Below, piece by piece: positions 41,468 to 50,213 of a stretch of DNA of 64,000 nt (the stretch's first letter is position 1; every line of letters starts with the position of its first letter). The notes beneath the pieces were generated by a model, which searched no databases, was not told the origin of the DNA, and was given only the letters and a program-made list of their open reading frames with translations. Location: contig NZ_CP100126.1 of assembly GCF_024168045.1 (NCBI RefSeq), positions 451,501 through 515,500 on the forward strand. Direction: 5' to 3'. This DNA comes from Dorea longicatena. Lineage in GTDB: Bacteria > Bacillota > Clostridia > Lachnospirales > Lachnospiraceae. Position numbers and translations under genes: made by a program.

Positions 41468-41758
41468 ATGGCAGACGTAGTAAGTATATTAGACGAATTA
41501 CAAAACAAAGCATTAAAAGACGAAAAGTTAAAACAACAGCTCCTCGCAACCAGAACAGAATCAGACCCGCTATCTGCCTTCTGCAAGACCTGCCGGAATC
41601 TTGGTTACGAATTATACGAAATGGAATTAATTGCGGCAGGAGAAGAATTCCATGCCGCAATGAAAAGAAGCACCAATGGCGGAGGGGAGAACTCGCCGAT
41701 GATCGAGGCTGAAGATGATTTCTATGAATTGTTTTTCGCAAATCTTGAAGATCATTAA
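41468..41758 (+). CDS. Small Nif11-like domain protein
   Basis: This 96-residue acidic protein has a first half resembling the Nif11/NHLP-leader domain: LKDEKLKQQLLATR followed by FCKTCRNLGYELYEMELIAA, where the Nif11 pattern is ...A+xxGY(D/E)(L/F)(T/S)xxEL. Two Cys lie in FCKTC. A GGG stretch (STNGGGENSP) follows, then an acidic tail ending DDFYELFFANLEDH. The tail has few Cys, Ser or Thr, so it is not an obvious peptide-natural-product core, and no modification or export genes are near. GAGG precedes the ATG by three to six bases. Its stop overlaps the hcp stop of the other strand (TTAA), so the two genes converge tightly. Confidence 0.65.
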   Translation: MADVVSILDELQNKALKDEKLKQQLLATRTESDPLSAFCKTCRNLGYELYEMELIAAGEEFHAAMKRSTNGGGENSPMIEAEDDFYELFFANLEDH

Positions 41759-43332
41759 CCAAGGATTTTCTTCATATCCTCTTCCACAGTACTTATCTTC
41801 TGAATATTATAATTCTCCACCAGTATCTTCCATACATTTTCAGAGACGAATGCAGGAAGTGTCGGACCAAGCAGAATATTTTTCACACCGAGAGATAATA
41901 ACGTAAGCAGAATACATATGGCCTTCTGTTCATACCAGGAAAGAACCAGGGTGAGCGGGAGGTCATTTACGGTGCAGTCAAAGACTTCCGCAAGTGCAAG
42001 AGCAACTTTAATAGCGCTATAAGCATCATTACATTGCCCCATGTCCAAGATCCTTGGAATACCGTCGATGGAACCAAGATCCAGGTCATTCAACCGGTAT
42101 TTTCCGCACGCAAGAGTCAGAATCAAGGTGTCCATAGGTGCAGCTTTGGCGAAATCCGTATAATAGCTGCGTCCTGGAGCGGCACCGTCGCATCCGCCGA
42201 CCAGAAAGATATGGCGGATCTTGCCGGCCTTTATAAGTTCCACGATATGCCCGGCATTAGAAAGAACAGCATTGTGGGCGAATCCGGTTGTGACTGTAGA
42301 CCCGCCGTTGATTCCGGTCATCGGATGATCTTCCGGATATCCCTTGCATTCCAGAGCTTTCTCAATAACCGGAGTGAAATCTTTGTCCTCTCCGATATGC
42401 ACCAGATCCGGATATGACACGATGGAGGTGGTAAATACCCGGTCGCAGTAACTCTGACGGACCGGCATCAGACAGTTGGTAGTAAATAAAATAGGTGCCG
42501 GAATGTTGTGAAATTCCGACTGCTGACTTTGCCAGGCAGTTCCAAAGTTTCCTTTTAAATGAGAATATTTCTTTAATTCCGGATATCCATGTGCCGGAAG
42601 CATCTCACTGTGGGTGTAGATATTGATTCCTTTTCCTTCCGTCTGCTTTAATAACAGTTCCATATCATGAAGATCATGTCCGCTGACAACGATGAAAGGT
42701 CCCTTTTCGATGGTCAGTGGAACTTCTGTCGGTACCGGATTGCCATAAGTGCCGGAGTTTGCATGATCCAGAAGCTCCATGCAGCGAAAATTGATCTCGC
42801 CCGTTTTTAATACGAGTGCAAGTAATTCGTCACTGCTCTTTTCCGAAGCAATGGCTTCGAGCCCTTCATAGAAGAAATCAAGGATATTTCTGTCTACATA
42901 ATCCAACGCATAAGCATGATAAGCGTAAGCAGCCATGCCACGCAGTCCGAAAAGGATCAGAGACTTTAAAGACCGGATATCTTCCTGATCTTCCCAGATA
43001 TGGCGGACATCATAATTCATGATATCCGGATAGATCCGGTCCTTTTCAACATTTACTTCATGAATAAGTTCGATGATCGTATCATTGAAAAAATTAACAT
43101 TGGTAATGGTGGTGAATAACCCTTTTAAGATAAGTTCATCCGCATGTTCGAAAGAAGCATCCGGATTCAGGGCAAGCTTTTTACGCACGGCACGTGACAG
43201 ACCGATCAGTGCACCAGTAAGCTCATCCTGATAATTAGCGGTGTCACTTTTCTTCCCACAGACACCGGCACGACCCTCGCATCCGGAATTATGGGCGGTC
43301 TGCTGACATTGGAAACAAAACATTTCTTCCAT
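41755..43332 (-). CDS. hcp: Hybrid cluster protein (hydroxylamine reductase)
   Basis: This 525-residue Fe-S-O protein reduces hydroxylamine to ammonia and reduces or manages nitric oxide under anaerobic conditions. The N-terminal cubane-cluster cysteines are in MFCFQCQQTAHNSGCEGRAG and VCGKKSD. Hybrid-cluster ligands are seen in ANSGTYG, TNCLMPV, LVGGCDGAAPGRSYY and the C-terminal LVLSWYEQKA. It is full length. GGAAGG lies before the ATG on the minus strand. No hcr reductase gene is adjacent; the enzyme may use ferredoxin or rubredoxin. It is separated from the upstream small gene by a terminator. Confidence 0.96.
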   Translation of the reverse strand: MEEMFCFQCQQTAHNSGCEGRAGVCGKKSDTANYQDELTGALIGLSRAVRKKLALNPDASFEHADELILKGLFTTITNVNFFNDTIIELIHEVNVEKDRIYPDIMNYDVRHIWEDQEDIRSLKSLILFGLRGMAAYAYHAYALDYVDRNILDFFYEGLEAIASEKSSDELLALVLKTGEINFRCMELLDHANSGTYGNPVPTEVPLTIEKGPFIVVSGHDLHDMELLLKQTEGKGINIYTHSEMLPAHGYPELKKYSHLKGNFGTAWQSQQSEFHNIPAPILFTTNCLMPVRQSYCDRVFTTSIVSYPDLVHIGEDKDFTPVIEKALECKGYPEDHPMTGINGGSTVTTGFAHNAVLSNAGHIVELIKAGKIRHIFLVGGCDGAAPGRSYYTDFAKAAPMDTLILTLACGKYRLNDLDLGSIDGIPRILDMGQCNDAYSAIKVALALAEVFDCTVNDLPLTLVLSWYEQKAICILLTLLSLGVKNILLGPTLPAFVSENVWKILVENYNIQKISTVEEDMKKILG

Positions 43333-43388
43333 AATAAATACCTTCCTTGTTATATATTTATGACAGAATTAGTATGTTCCCACTGAAT

Positions 43389-43419
43389 AAAAAATATGCA
43401 GGGAAACTATCCCTGCATA
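43389..43419 (-). terminator. Terminator of the small minus-strand gene
   Basis: TATGCAGGGA (43395-43404) pairs perfectly with TCCCTGCATA (43410-43419); on the minus strand a TTTTTT run follows. The hairpin overlaps the stop codon of the gene at 43407-43643. Confidence 0.8.
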
Positions 43420-43643
43420 GATTTAAAAGAATCAAAAAGTTCCATGTCATCGGCTTTCAACTTGACATTGGTACAATATTTTTTTCCTTCCGGTGTGGTC
43501 ACATTGATCTCAATGATCGTTCCTTCCACCAACGCATCCTGTGATACTGCGCGTAAAAACATCGGAAATTTTGGGTGGTTGGCACGAAAACGATCCATAC
43601 CTGATTTTATCTTCTGCATCATGGTGATCTGACGGAAATCCAT
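43407..43643 (-). CDS. Conserved small protein of unknown function (Lachnospiraceae type)
   Basis: This 78-residue protein has an N-terminal helix (FRQITMMQKIKSGMDRFRAN), the phrase HPKFPMFLRAVSQDALVEGT and a beta-rich end (IIEINVTTPEGKKYCTNVKL). It resembles short proteins common in Lachnospiraceae that start M.FRQ and contain NHPKFP. A much longer frame runs back to 43889, but its first 82 codons are low-complexity hydrophobic and overlap the recQ promoter. AAAGGAGG on the minus strand sits nine bases before the ATG at 43643. No function can be assigned. Confidence 0.8.
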   Translation of the reverse strand: MDFRQITMMQKIKSGMDRFRANHPKFPMFLRAVSQDALVEGTIIEINVTTPEGKKYCTNVKLKADDMELFDSFKSMQG

Positions 43644-43872
43644 GTGTTTGTCCTCCTTTATTTCAAAAACTGAAACAATTATACTGAAAAAGAATCGGAA
43701 AGTCAAAAGGATTTCTCCATGAAAGAGGGGATTGTAAAGATAGGATGAAAGATAGAGACAAATGTGATAAGATAGTAAAACATAGTGGGTGTGGGAAAGT
43801 CTGCGGATCAAAAAAGTAATGAGTAGAAAAGAAATGGACAAAAAAAGACAGAATGTAAGGAGTCGGGGCAGA

Positions 43873-45747
43873 ATGAGTAAGGCAATCAAAGAAGCAGAAA
43901 AGATACTGAAACAATACTACGGCTATGATCATTTCCGGGAGGGACAGATCCCTGTGATAGAAGCGGTACTGGAAGGCAGGGATGTGCTTGGAATCATGCC
44001 GACCGGAGCGGGAAAGTCGGTATGTTATCAGGTGCCGGCACTTATGATGAAAGGAATTACGATCGTAATCTCGCCGCTGATCTCACTCATGAAAGATCAG
44101 GTTGGAACGCTGAACCAGATGGGTGTTCATGCAGCTTTCTTAAATAGTTCTCTGACTTCCGGACAGTATTACAAAGCACTGCAGCTTGCAAAACAGGGGA
44201 GATACAAGATCATATACGTGGCACCGGAACGGTTGGAAACCGAGAGCTTTCTGGATTTTGCACTCTCTGAGCAGGTGCAGATATCTTTTGTAGCGGTAGA
44301 TGAGGCGCACTGCGTATCGCAGTGGGGACAGGATTTCCGTCCGGGCTATCTCAAGATCCTGGATTTTCTGGACCGTCTGTCATACCGCCCGGTGGTCGGT
44401 GCATATACGGCGACAGCGACGGCAGAAGTAAGAGAAGACATCCTTGATATCTTAAGGCTTCAGAATCCATATGTGGAAACAACCGGGTTCGATCGTGGAA
44501 ATCTTTTCTTTGCAGTTAAGAAGCCTGTGGATAAGTATAAGGAACTGGTCAGTTATCTGAAGGAAAAAGGATACGATACATCCGGTGACAGCGGAATTAT
44601 ATATTGCCTGACGAGAAAGAGCGTGGAACAGGTAAGCTTTGATCTGAGAAATGAAGGATTTTCCGTGACCAGATATCATGCCGGACTATCGGATGAGGAA
44701 CGGAAGGAAAATCAGGAGAATTTTATATACGGAAAGCGGCAGATCATGGTGGCGACAAATGCATTCGGAATGGGAATCGACAAGCCGGATGTACGCTTTG
44801 TCATTCATTATAATATGCCGAAAAATATGGAAAGCTATTATCAGGAGGCCGGACGTGCAGGAAGAGACGGGGAGCCGTCAGAATGTATTCTTTATTATGA
44901 GCCGAGGGATGTAAGGACGAACCGTCTGTTTATTGAAAATGGAGAAGAGAACAGTGAGTTGGATGAAGAGACGCGCAAAATCGTAAAAGAACGGGATCTG
45001 GACCGTCTGAAACAGATGACATTTTACTGTTTTACATCAGAATGCTTAAGACAATATATCTTGAATTACTTTGGAGAAAAGAGCAGTTCTTATTGCGGAA
45101 ACTGTCTGAACTGCCAGACACAGTTTGAAGAGGTAGATATCACATTGGAGGCGAATACAATCCTGCGGTGTCTGGATGCATTGGACTGGAATTACGGGGC
45201 AGCGACGGTGATCGACATCGTGCACGGCGGAAAGAGTCAGAAGATCCTGGGCAAGAATCTGGATAAGAATCCGGAATATGCAGTGTTAAGTGAGCGGACG
45301 GTTCCGAGATTACGACAGATATTAAGGGAATTACAGTTCCGCGAATATGTGGAAGAAAAGGGCGAACAATATCCGGTGATCTGTCTGACACCGGAAGGGA
45401 AAGCATTTATGAAAACGGAAGAACCGCTGATCATGAAGCTTCCGAAAGAAGAGACAGAAAAGAAATCTGAATCAAAAGAGAAAAAGAACAGACGCAAAAA
45501 AGGCGCAGTGGCAGCGGAACTTTCAGAAAAAGATGCAGAATTATTCGAAAGTCTGCGGGAACTCAGACGTGAGATCGCATCGGAAGAAAAGGTACCGCCG
45601 TATATGGTATTTGCAGATAAGACGCTTGCCGGTATGTGTGTAATGCGTCCGGCGACACGGGATGAGATGTTGGAAGTATCGGGTGTCGGAGAGCATAAAC
45701 TGGAAAAGTATGGAGATAGATTCTTAGAAATTCTCAGAAAGGGATAA
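43873..45747 (+). CDS. recQ: RecQ-family DNA helicase
   Basis: This protein of about 624 residues is a 3'-5' helicase used in recombination repair. Helicase motifs: FREGQIPVIEAVLEGRDVLG (motif 0), MPTGAGKSVCYQ (Walker A), VDEAHCVSQWGQDFRP (DEAH and aromatic loop) and QEAGRAGRDGEPSECILYY (motif VI). The zinc-binding RQC region has Cys in FTSECLRQY and YCGNCLNC. The C-terminal HRDC domain is FESLRELRREIASEEKVPPY to the end. Several in-frame starts exist (GTG 43789, ATG 43819, 43834, 43873); AAGGAG before 43873 and the conserved start support the last. The Lys-rich linker near residue 540 is family-typical. Confidence 0.92.
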   Translation: MSKAIKEAEKILKQYYGYDHFREGQIPVIEAVLEGRDVLGIMPTGAGKSVCYQVPALMMKGITIVISPLISLMKDQVGTLNQMGVHAAFLNSSLTSGQYYKALQLAKQGRYKIIYVAPERLETESFLDFALSEQVQISFVAVDEAHCVSQWGQDFRPGYLKILDFLDRLSYRPVVGAYTATATAEVREDILDILRLQNPYVETTGFDRGNLFFAVKKPVDKYKELVSYLKEKGYDTSGDSGIIYCLTRKSVEQVSFDLRNEGFSVTRYHAGLSDEERKENQENFIYGKRQIMVATNAFGMGIDKPDVRFVIHYNMPKNMESYYQEAGRAGRDGEPSECILYYEPRDVRTNRLFIENGEENSELDEETRKIVKERDLDRLKQMTFYCFTSECLRQYILNYFGEKSSSYCGNCLNCQTQFEEVDITLEANTILRCLDALDWNYGAATVIDIVHGGKSQKILGKNLDKNPEYAVLSERTVPRLRQILRELQFREYVEEKGEQYPVICLTPEGKAFMKTEEPLIMKLPKEETEKKSESKEKKNRRKKGAVAAELSEKDAELFESLRELRREIASEEKVPPYMVFADKTLAGMCVMRPATRDEMLEVSGVGEHKLEKYGDRFLEILRKG

Positions 45748-45752
45748 TAGAT

Positions 45753-46409
45753 ATGGCAAAAAAGAAAATATATGCAGTAAGAAAAGGACATAAGACAGGA
45801 TTATTTGAGACCTGGGCAGAGTGTCAGAAAGCGACGTCCGGATACTCCGGAGCAGAGTTCAGAGGCTTTACAGACAGGGAAGAAGCCATGGCATTCTTGC
45901 AAATGTCAACTACTGCAAATGTATCTAAGGATGAAGAAAAAGAAGCAGCAGGAATTGTTGAAGTGCCGGAAAATATGGTGATTGCCTATGTGGACGGAAG
46001 CTTTGAAAAAAGCATCGGAAGATATGCATTTGGCTGTGTGATCCTGACACCGGCCGGAGAAGAATTCAGAAAATCCGGAAGCGGCTGTGATCCGGAAGGC
46101 GTGAAGATCCGGAACGTTGCAGGAGAAATGCTCGGCGCGATGAATGCAGTGCAATGGGCGAAAGAGCATGAGTATCCGGCAGTAGAGATCCGCTATGATT
46201 ACGAAGGTGTGGAAAAATGGGTGACAGGCGTGTGGCGGGCCAAGACACCGCTTACCAGCAAGTATGCGGCGCATATGCAGGAAGCAGCAGAGCAGATAAA
46301 GATATCTTTCTGCAAAGTCGCAGCGCATACAGGAAATCATTATAACGAAGAAGCGGATCAGCTTGCGAAAAGTGCGTTGCTTCGTACGGATGAAAATGTG
46401 AGTATATAG
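45753..46409 (+). CDS. Ribonuclease H with N-terminal viroplasmin (RNase H1 hybrid-binding) domain
   Basis: This 218-residue protein has residues 1-50 as the viroplasmin/hybrid-binding domain (KKIYAVRKGHKTGLFETWAE, GAEFRGFTDREEAMAFL), which holds RNA:DNA hybrids. The catalytic RNase H domain follows: Asp in IAYVDGSFEKSIG, Glu in NVAGEMLGAMNAV, Asp in IRYDYEGVEKW and Asp in NEEADQLAK. It degrades RNA in hybrids and removes primers and R-loops. It starts six bases after recQ, so the two are likely co-expressed. Confidence 0.93.
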   Translation: MAKKKIYAVRKGHKTGLFETWAECQKATSGYSGAEFRGFTDREEAMAFLQMSTTANVSKDEEKEAAGIVEVPENMVIAYVDGSFEKSIGRYAFGCVILTPAGEEFRKSGSGCDPEGVKIRNVAGEMLGAMNAVQWAKEHEYPAVEIRYDYEGVEKWVTGVWRAKTPLTSKYAAHMQEAAEQIKISFCKVAAHTGNHYNEEADQLAKSALLRTDENVSI

Positions 46410-46578
46410 AGGAAGCAGATGCAGTTTACATGAAGATGTGAACTGCATTTTCAGCAAAAATACATACAGAATTCATAAAGTGTTAATACAATATTGGCAT
46501 ATTCTGGTGTATACTAAATACAAATAATAGATAAAATCAGAATGTAACAGTAGAATGCAGCTGATAAGGAGGAACTCT

Positions 46579-49017
46579 ATGAAAAAAAACGACAGGCGAA
46601 AACGAAAACTGCAGGAAGAAGCCTGTGATTATGAAATAGAACGTACACCGACAACCAGATACGAGCCGGATTATGAGGAAGGCCTGACGTCGGCGCAGGC
46701 AGAAGAACACAGGCGTGACGGGTGGGGCAACATATCAGTCGATCCTCCGGCGCAGACAACGGAAGAGATCATTAAGGAAAATGTATTTACATATTTTAAT
46801 CTGATCTTTCTGGTCCTGGCGATTCTTCTGATAATTGTGGGCTCGTTCCGTAACTTGACATTCCTTCCGGTTATCATTTTTAATACACTGATCGGTATCA
46901 TACAGGAAATCCGTTCCAAAAAGACACTGGAAAAATTAAATATGCTAAATGCACCACATGCAACAGTGGTCAGAGACGGAAAGACTTCACGGGTCGATTC
47001 GGAGAGTCTGGTTCTGGATGATATTGTAATCTTTAAAGCAGGAAATCAGGTCTGTGCTGATGCAGAAGTGGTACATGGAAGTGTGCAGGTCAATGAATCT
47101 CTTTTGACAGGAGAATCAGATGAGATTACCAAGAATCCGGGAGATCATCTGATGTCGGGAAGCTTTATTGTGGCAGGAGAATGTCATGCAAGATTGGATG
47201 CAGTAGGTGTGGATTCCTACATTTCCAAACTGACACTGGAAGCAAAAGCAATGCAGAAAGGTGAGCAGTCAGAAATGATCCGTTCACTTGACAAACTGGT
47301 AAAATTTGTCGGTATCGCATTGATCCCGATCGGAATTATACTGTTCGTGCAGAGCTTCTTCTTTAACGGAGATCCATTCCGAAGCAGTATTACTTCTATG
47401 GTGGCGGCTGTGATCGGTATGATTCCGGAAGGGTTATACCTTCTTGCGAGTGTAGCAATGGCAGTCAGTGCAATGCGTCTGGCAAAACAGAAGGTTTTAC
47501 TTCACGATATGAAGAGTATTGAAACTCTCGCAAGAGTTAATGTGCTTTGCGTTGATAAGACCGGAACGATCACAGAGACAAACATGAGTGTAAAGGATGT
47601 GGTTCCGACATCCAATTATAAAAAAGATGAAATGCAGGAACTTCCGAAAATGCTCGGTGATTTTGCGAAAGCAATGAGCAGTGATAACATCACTATGGAG
47701 GCGTTAAAAGAATATTTTAAAGAAGGAACAGGAAAAAAGGCTGAGTCTGTAACTCCATTTACATCTGCAACCAAATACAGTGGTGTCACATACGAAGAGG
47801 AAGTACATGTACTTGGAGCACCGGAATTCGTGCTGAGAGATGATTTTGATGAATATAAAGAAGAGATTGAAGGGTATGCAGGAAAAGGAAACCGTGTGCT
47901 GGTATTCGGTACATATGACGGAGAACTGGACGGAAAAGCACTGACCGGCAAGGTAACGCCGCTTGGATATGTCCTTCTTGCCAATCCAATCCGAAAAGAA
48001 GCACCGGAGACATTTGCTTACTTTGCAGAACAGGGTGTAGAAGTGAAAGTTATATCCGGAGATAATCCCCTGACCGTTTCTGAAGTGGCAAAAGAAGCCG
48101 GAATTGCAAATGCAGACCGTTATGTCGATGCAGCGACTCTTCACAGTGATGCAGAGATTGCAGATGCGGTTGCCAATTATACAGTATTCGGACGTGTAAC
48201 ACCGGATCAGAAACGTAAATTCGTACACGCCCTTAAAGACCAGGGCAAGACAGTAGCAATGACCGGAGACGGTGTCAACGACGTACTGGCATTGAAAGAT
48301 GCCGACTGCAGTGTAGCCATGGCATCCGGAAGTGACGCGGCAGTACAGGCTTCGCAGGTGGTATTACTGGAGTCCAACTTTGCATGTATGCCGTCGGTAG
48401 TAATGGAAGGAAGACGGGTGGTTAATAACATCCAGCGTTCAGCCAGTCTGTTCCTGGTGAAGAATATCTTCTCCTTCCTGTTGTCCTTATTCTCCGTAGT
48501 GCTGATGATTACCTATCCGATGGAACCATCCCAGATATCGCTGATCAGCATGTTTACGATCGGAGTACCTGGATTCTTCCTGGCGTTCCAGCCAAATAAA
48601 GAAAGAATACAGGGACATTTCCTGACCAATGTATTCCTGAAGGCATTGCCGGCAGGCCTGACCGATGTACTGATGGTCGGTGCACTGGTCGTATTCGGTA
48701 AGACATTTGGCGTAAATACTACAGATATCTCGACAGCAGCAACGATGTTGCTTCTGATCGTAGGATTCATCATCCTGTTCAATATCTGTAAACCGGTCAA
48801 TATCTTCCGCGGTGTAGTCTGGGGAGGATGCCTGACCGGCTGTATCTTATGTATCATCTTCCTGCCGAAATTATTCGCAATTACGGGAATGTCAACGAAG
48901 TGTATCATGTTATTCGTAGTATTCTCGATTGCAACCGAGGCAGTACTGCGATACCTGACACTTCTGGTAAAAGGATTGCAGAAAGGATATCGGAAGATAA
49001 GGCATAGAGAAGAATAA
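46579..49017 (+). CDS. P-type cation-transporting ATPase (CtpE-like)
   Basis: This 812-residue ion pump has the actuator motif LLTGESDEI, phosphorylation motif CVDKTGTITETN, nucleotide-binding region VFGRVTPDQKRKFVHAL and hinge AMTGDGVNDVLALKDAD. The TM4 ion-binding stretch reads IGMIPEGLYLLASVAMAVS and there are about eight to ten membrane helices. Heavy-metal Cys motifs are absent. The PEGL pattern and overall look resemble CtpE-like P-type ATPases, some of which import calcium; the ion is not certain. AAGGAGG (46566-46572) fits the ATG at 46579 rather than the upstream frame from 46555. It is followed directly by a giant hairpin. Confidence 0.9.
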   Translation: MKKNDRRKRKLQEEACDYEIERTPTTRYEPDYEEGLTSAQAEEHRRDGWGNISVDPPAQTTEEIIKENVFTYFNLIFLVLAILLIIVGSFRNLTFLPVIIFNTLIGIIQEIRSKKTLEKLNMLNAPHATVVRDGKTSRVDSESLVLDDIVIFKAGNQVCADAEVVHGSVQVNESLLTGESDEITKNPGDHLMSGSFIVAGECHARLDAVGVDSYISKLTLEAKAMQKGEQSEMIRSLDKLVKFVGIALIPIGIILFVQSFFFNGDPFRSSITSMVAAVIGMIPEGLYLLASVAMAVSAMRLAKQKVLLHDMKSIETLARVNVLCVDKTGTITETNMSVKDVVPTSNYKKDEMQELPKMLGDFAKAMSSDNITMEALKEYFKEGTGKKAESVTPFTSATKYSGVTYEEEVHVLGAPEFVLRDDFDEYKEEIEGYAGKGNRVLVFGTYDGELDGKALTGKVTPLGYVLLANPIRKEAPETFAYFAEQGVEVKVISGDNPLTVSEVAKEAGIANADRYVDAATLHSDAEIADAVANYTVFGRVTPDQKRKFVHALKDQGKTVAMTGDGVNDVLALKDADCSVAMASGSDAAVQASQVVLLESNFACMPSVVMEGRRVVNNIQRSASLFLVKNIFSFLLSLFSVVLMITYPMEPSQISLISMFTIGVPGFFLAFQPNKERIQGHFLTNVFLKALPAGLTDVLMVGALVVFGKTFGVNTTDISTAATMLLLIVGFIILFNICKPVNIFRGVVWGGCLTGCILCIIFLPKLFAITGMSTKCIMLFVVFSIATEAVLRYLTLLVKGLQKGYRKIRHREE

Positions 49018-49019
49018 GT

Positions 49020-49507
49020 CGATTGGGATTTAATTTATTAACGTAGTTGGCCTCTCGATCCTTGAAGAAAACAGTATAAAGTGGTTCTGGTTCAGGTTCC
49101 ATGCTCTAAGAAAAACTAAGAGAGCCAGAATCTCCTAAAAGCAAAGGAACTACGCTCAAACTCGGCGTTCGCCTCAAACACGTTCGCTTCGTTCCTTTAA
49201 CGGAGATTCTGACTCTCTAACTTTTCCTAAGAGCATTCCACATTCACCAGAACCACTTTATACTGTTTTCTTCAAGTCGTGACTGGCAGCGGATGTTAAG
49301 AAATGAAATACCCGGAACTATAACCTGGTGTAGTCCACTACGGTACACAATCTTGTCAAAAGCCTTGAAAATCCGCTAATGACAGCTGATTACTGTAACC
49401 TTCCGCTGTCACAACCGTTACGCAATTGCCATTTCATTCTTAAGGCATTTGATGCCTACTTTTTATGCAGGTCCGGGTAGTCATGCCTTCTAAATTAAAT
49501 CCCAACG
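49020..49507. repeat. Giant nested imperfect palindrome, element 2
   Basis: About 490 bases form nested stems. The outermost is TTGGGATTTAATTTA (49023-49037) with TAAATTAAATCCCAA near 49490-49504. Next, a stem of about 30 bp (CTTGAAGAAAACAGTATAAA, GTGGTTCTGGT) pairs the 49061 and 49270 regions. Then TGCTCT, CAGAATCTCC with GGAGATTCTG, and AAAGGAAC with GTTCCTTT enclose the loop 49151-49190. A second sub-domain (49290-49450) has TTAAGAAATGAAAT with ATTTCATTCTTAA and GACAGC with GCTGTC. The outer right arm includes the end of the phosphoesterase gene. The loop motif matches element 1. Confidence 0.75.
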
Positions 49508-50028
49508 ATATTTCCTTCCAGATCCTTCCAGGTGAATTCGCCGCCCTCGCAGATCATATATCCGTGAGCAGAACCTTCCTTAGGAATTGATACAGAACCT
49601 GGATTCATATAGATAAAATCCCCCATATCTTCATTTGCAGGAATGTGTGTATGACCATTCAGAAGAATATCTCCTTTTTTCAACATCGGAGGATTCTTTG
49701 GATTGTGATGATGTCCGTGAGAAGCGAAGATGGTGCGCCCGTCAATTTCAAGGAAGCAGTAGTCGGCAAGAATCGGGAATTCCAGTACCATCTGGTCTAC
49801 TTCCGTGTCACAGTTACCGCGGACACAGAGCAGTTCCTTCTTCATTGGATTCAGCATGGCAATAACTTCCTTTGGATTGTAATCCTTTGGCAGGTCATTA
49901 CGCGGACCGTGATAAAGGATGTCTCCGAGAAGAAGAAGACGGTCAGCACCTTCACGTTTGTAAGCGTCAAGCATTTTACGGCAGTAGTAAGCAGAGCCGT
50001 GGATATCGGATGCAATCATTAATTTCAT
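49495..50028 (-). CDS. YfcE-like metallophosphodiesterase
   Basis: This 177-residue calcineurin-like phosphoesterase has metal ligands in ASDIHGSAYY (Asp, His), LLGDILYHGPRN (Asp), VRGNCDTEVD (Asn), ASHGHHHNPKN (His) and NGHTHIPANE (His, His). YfcE hydrolyses phosphodiesters in vitro; the natural substrate is unknown. A GTG at 50043 is in frame but GAGG, nine bases before the ATG at 50028 (minus strand), marks the better start. Its last codons and stop form the outer arm of the giant palindrome. Confidence 0.92.
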   Translation of the reverse strand: MKLMIASDIHGSAYYCRKMLDAYKREGADRLLLLGDILYHGPRNDLPKDYNPKEVIAMLNPMKKELLCVRGNCDTEVDQMVLEFPILADYCFLEIDGRTIFASHGHHHNPKNPPMLKKGDILLNGHTHIPANEDMGDFIYMNPGSVSIPKEGSAHGYMICEGGEFTWKDLEGNIVGI

Positions 50029-50134
50029 ATGTATATACCTCACTTTGATATTATATAAGTATCTGTTGTCAGAGCACCTAAAAGAATTTTAACATAAATT
50101 CCGGGAAAAATATAACAAAATTAAGAACATTAAA

Positions 50135-50143
50135 TTGTCGACA
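50135..50143. promoter_or_regulatory. Candidate GntR (FCD) operator upstream of pepT
   Basis: TTGTCGACA, nearly the palindrome TTGTCGACAA found again at 53862-53871. The form TTGTxxACAA is typical of FadR-subfamily regulators, and such a gene lies at 52911. Confidence 0.45.
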
Positions 50144-50213
50144 TTCGCCAATATACATTTATAAAAGAATGATTTACAATAAAGTTAAGAAATGCAGAAA
50201 GCGAGGAAGTAAG

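Noticed and set aside
41468..41758. Complete Nif11-type peptide natural product cluster
   Set aside because: No lanthionine synthetase, radical SAM maturase, peptidase or exporter is adjacent, and the tail lacks modifiable Cys/Ser/Thr richness.
43644..43889. Hydrophobic N-terminal extension of the small minus-strand protein
   Set aside because: The codons are low-complexity read-through of the recQ promoter region; AAAGGAGG marks the start at 43643.
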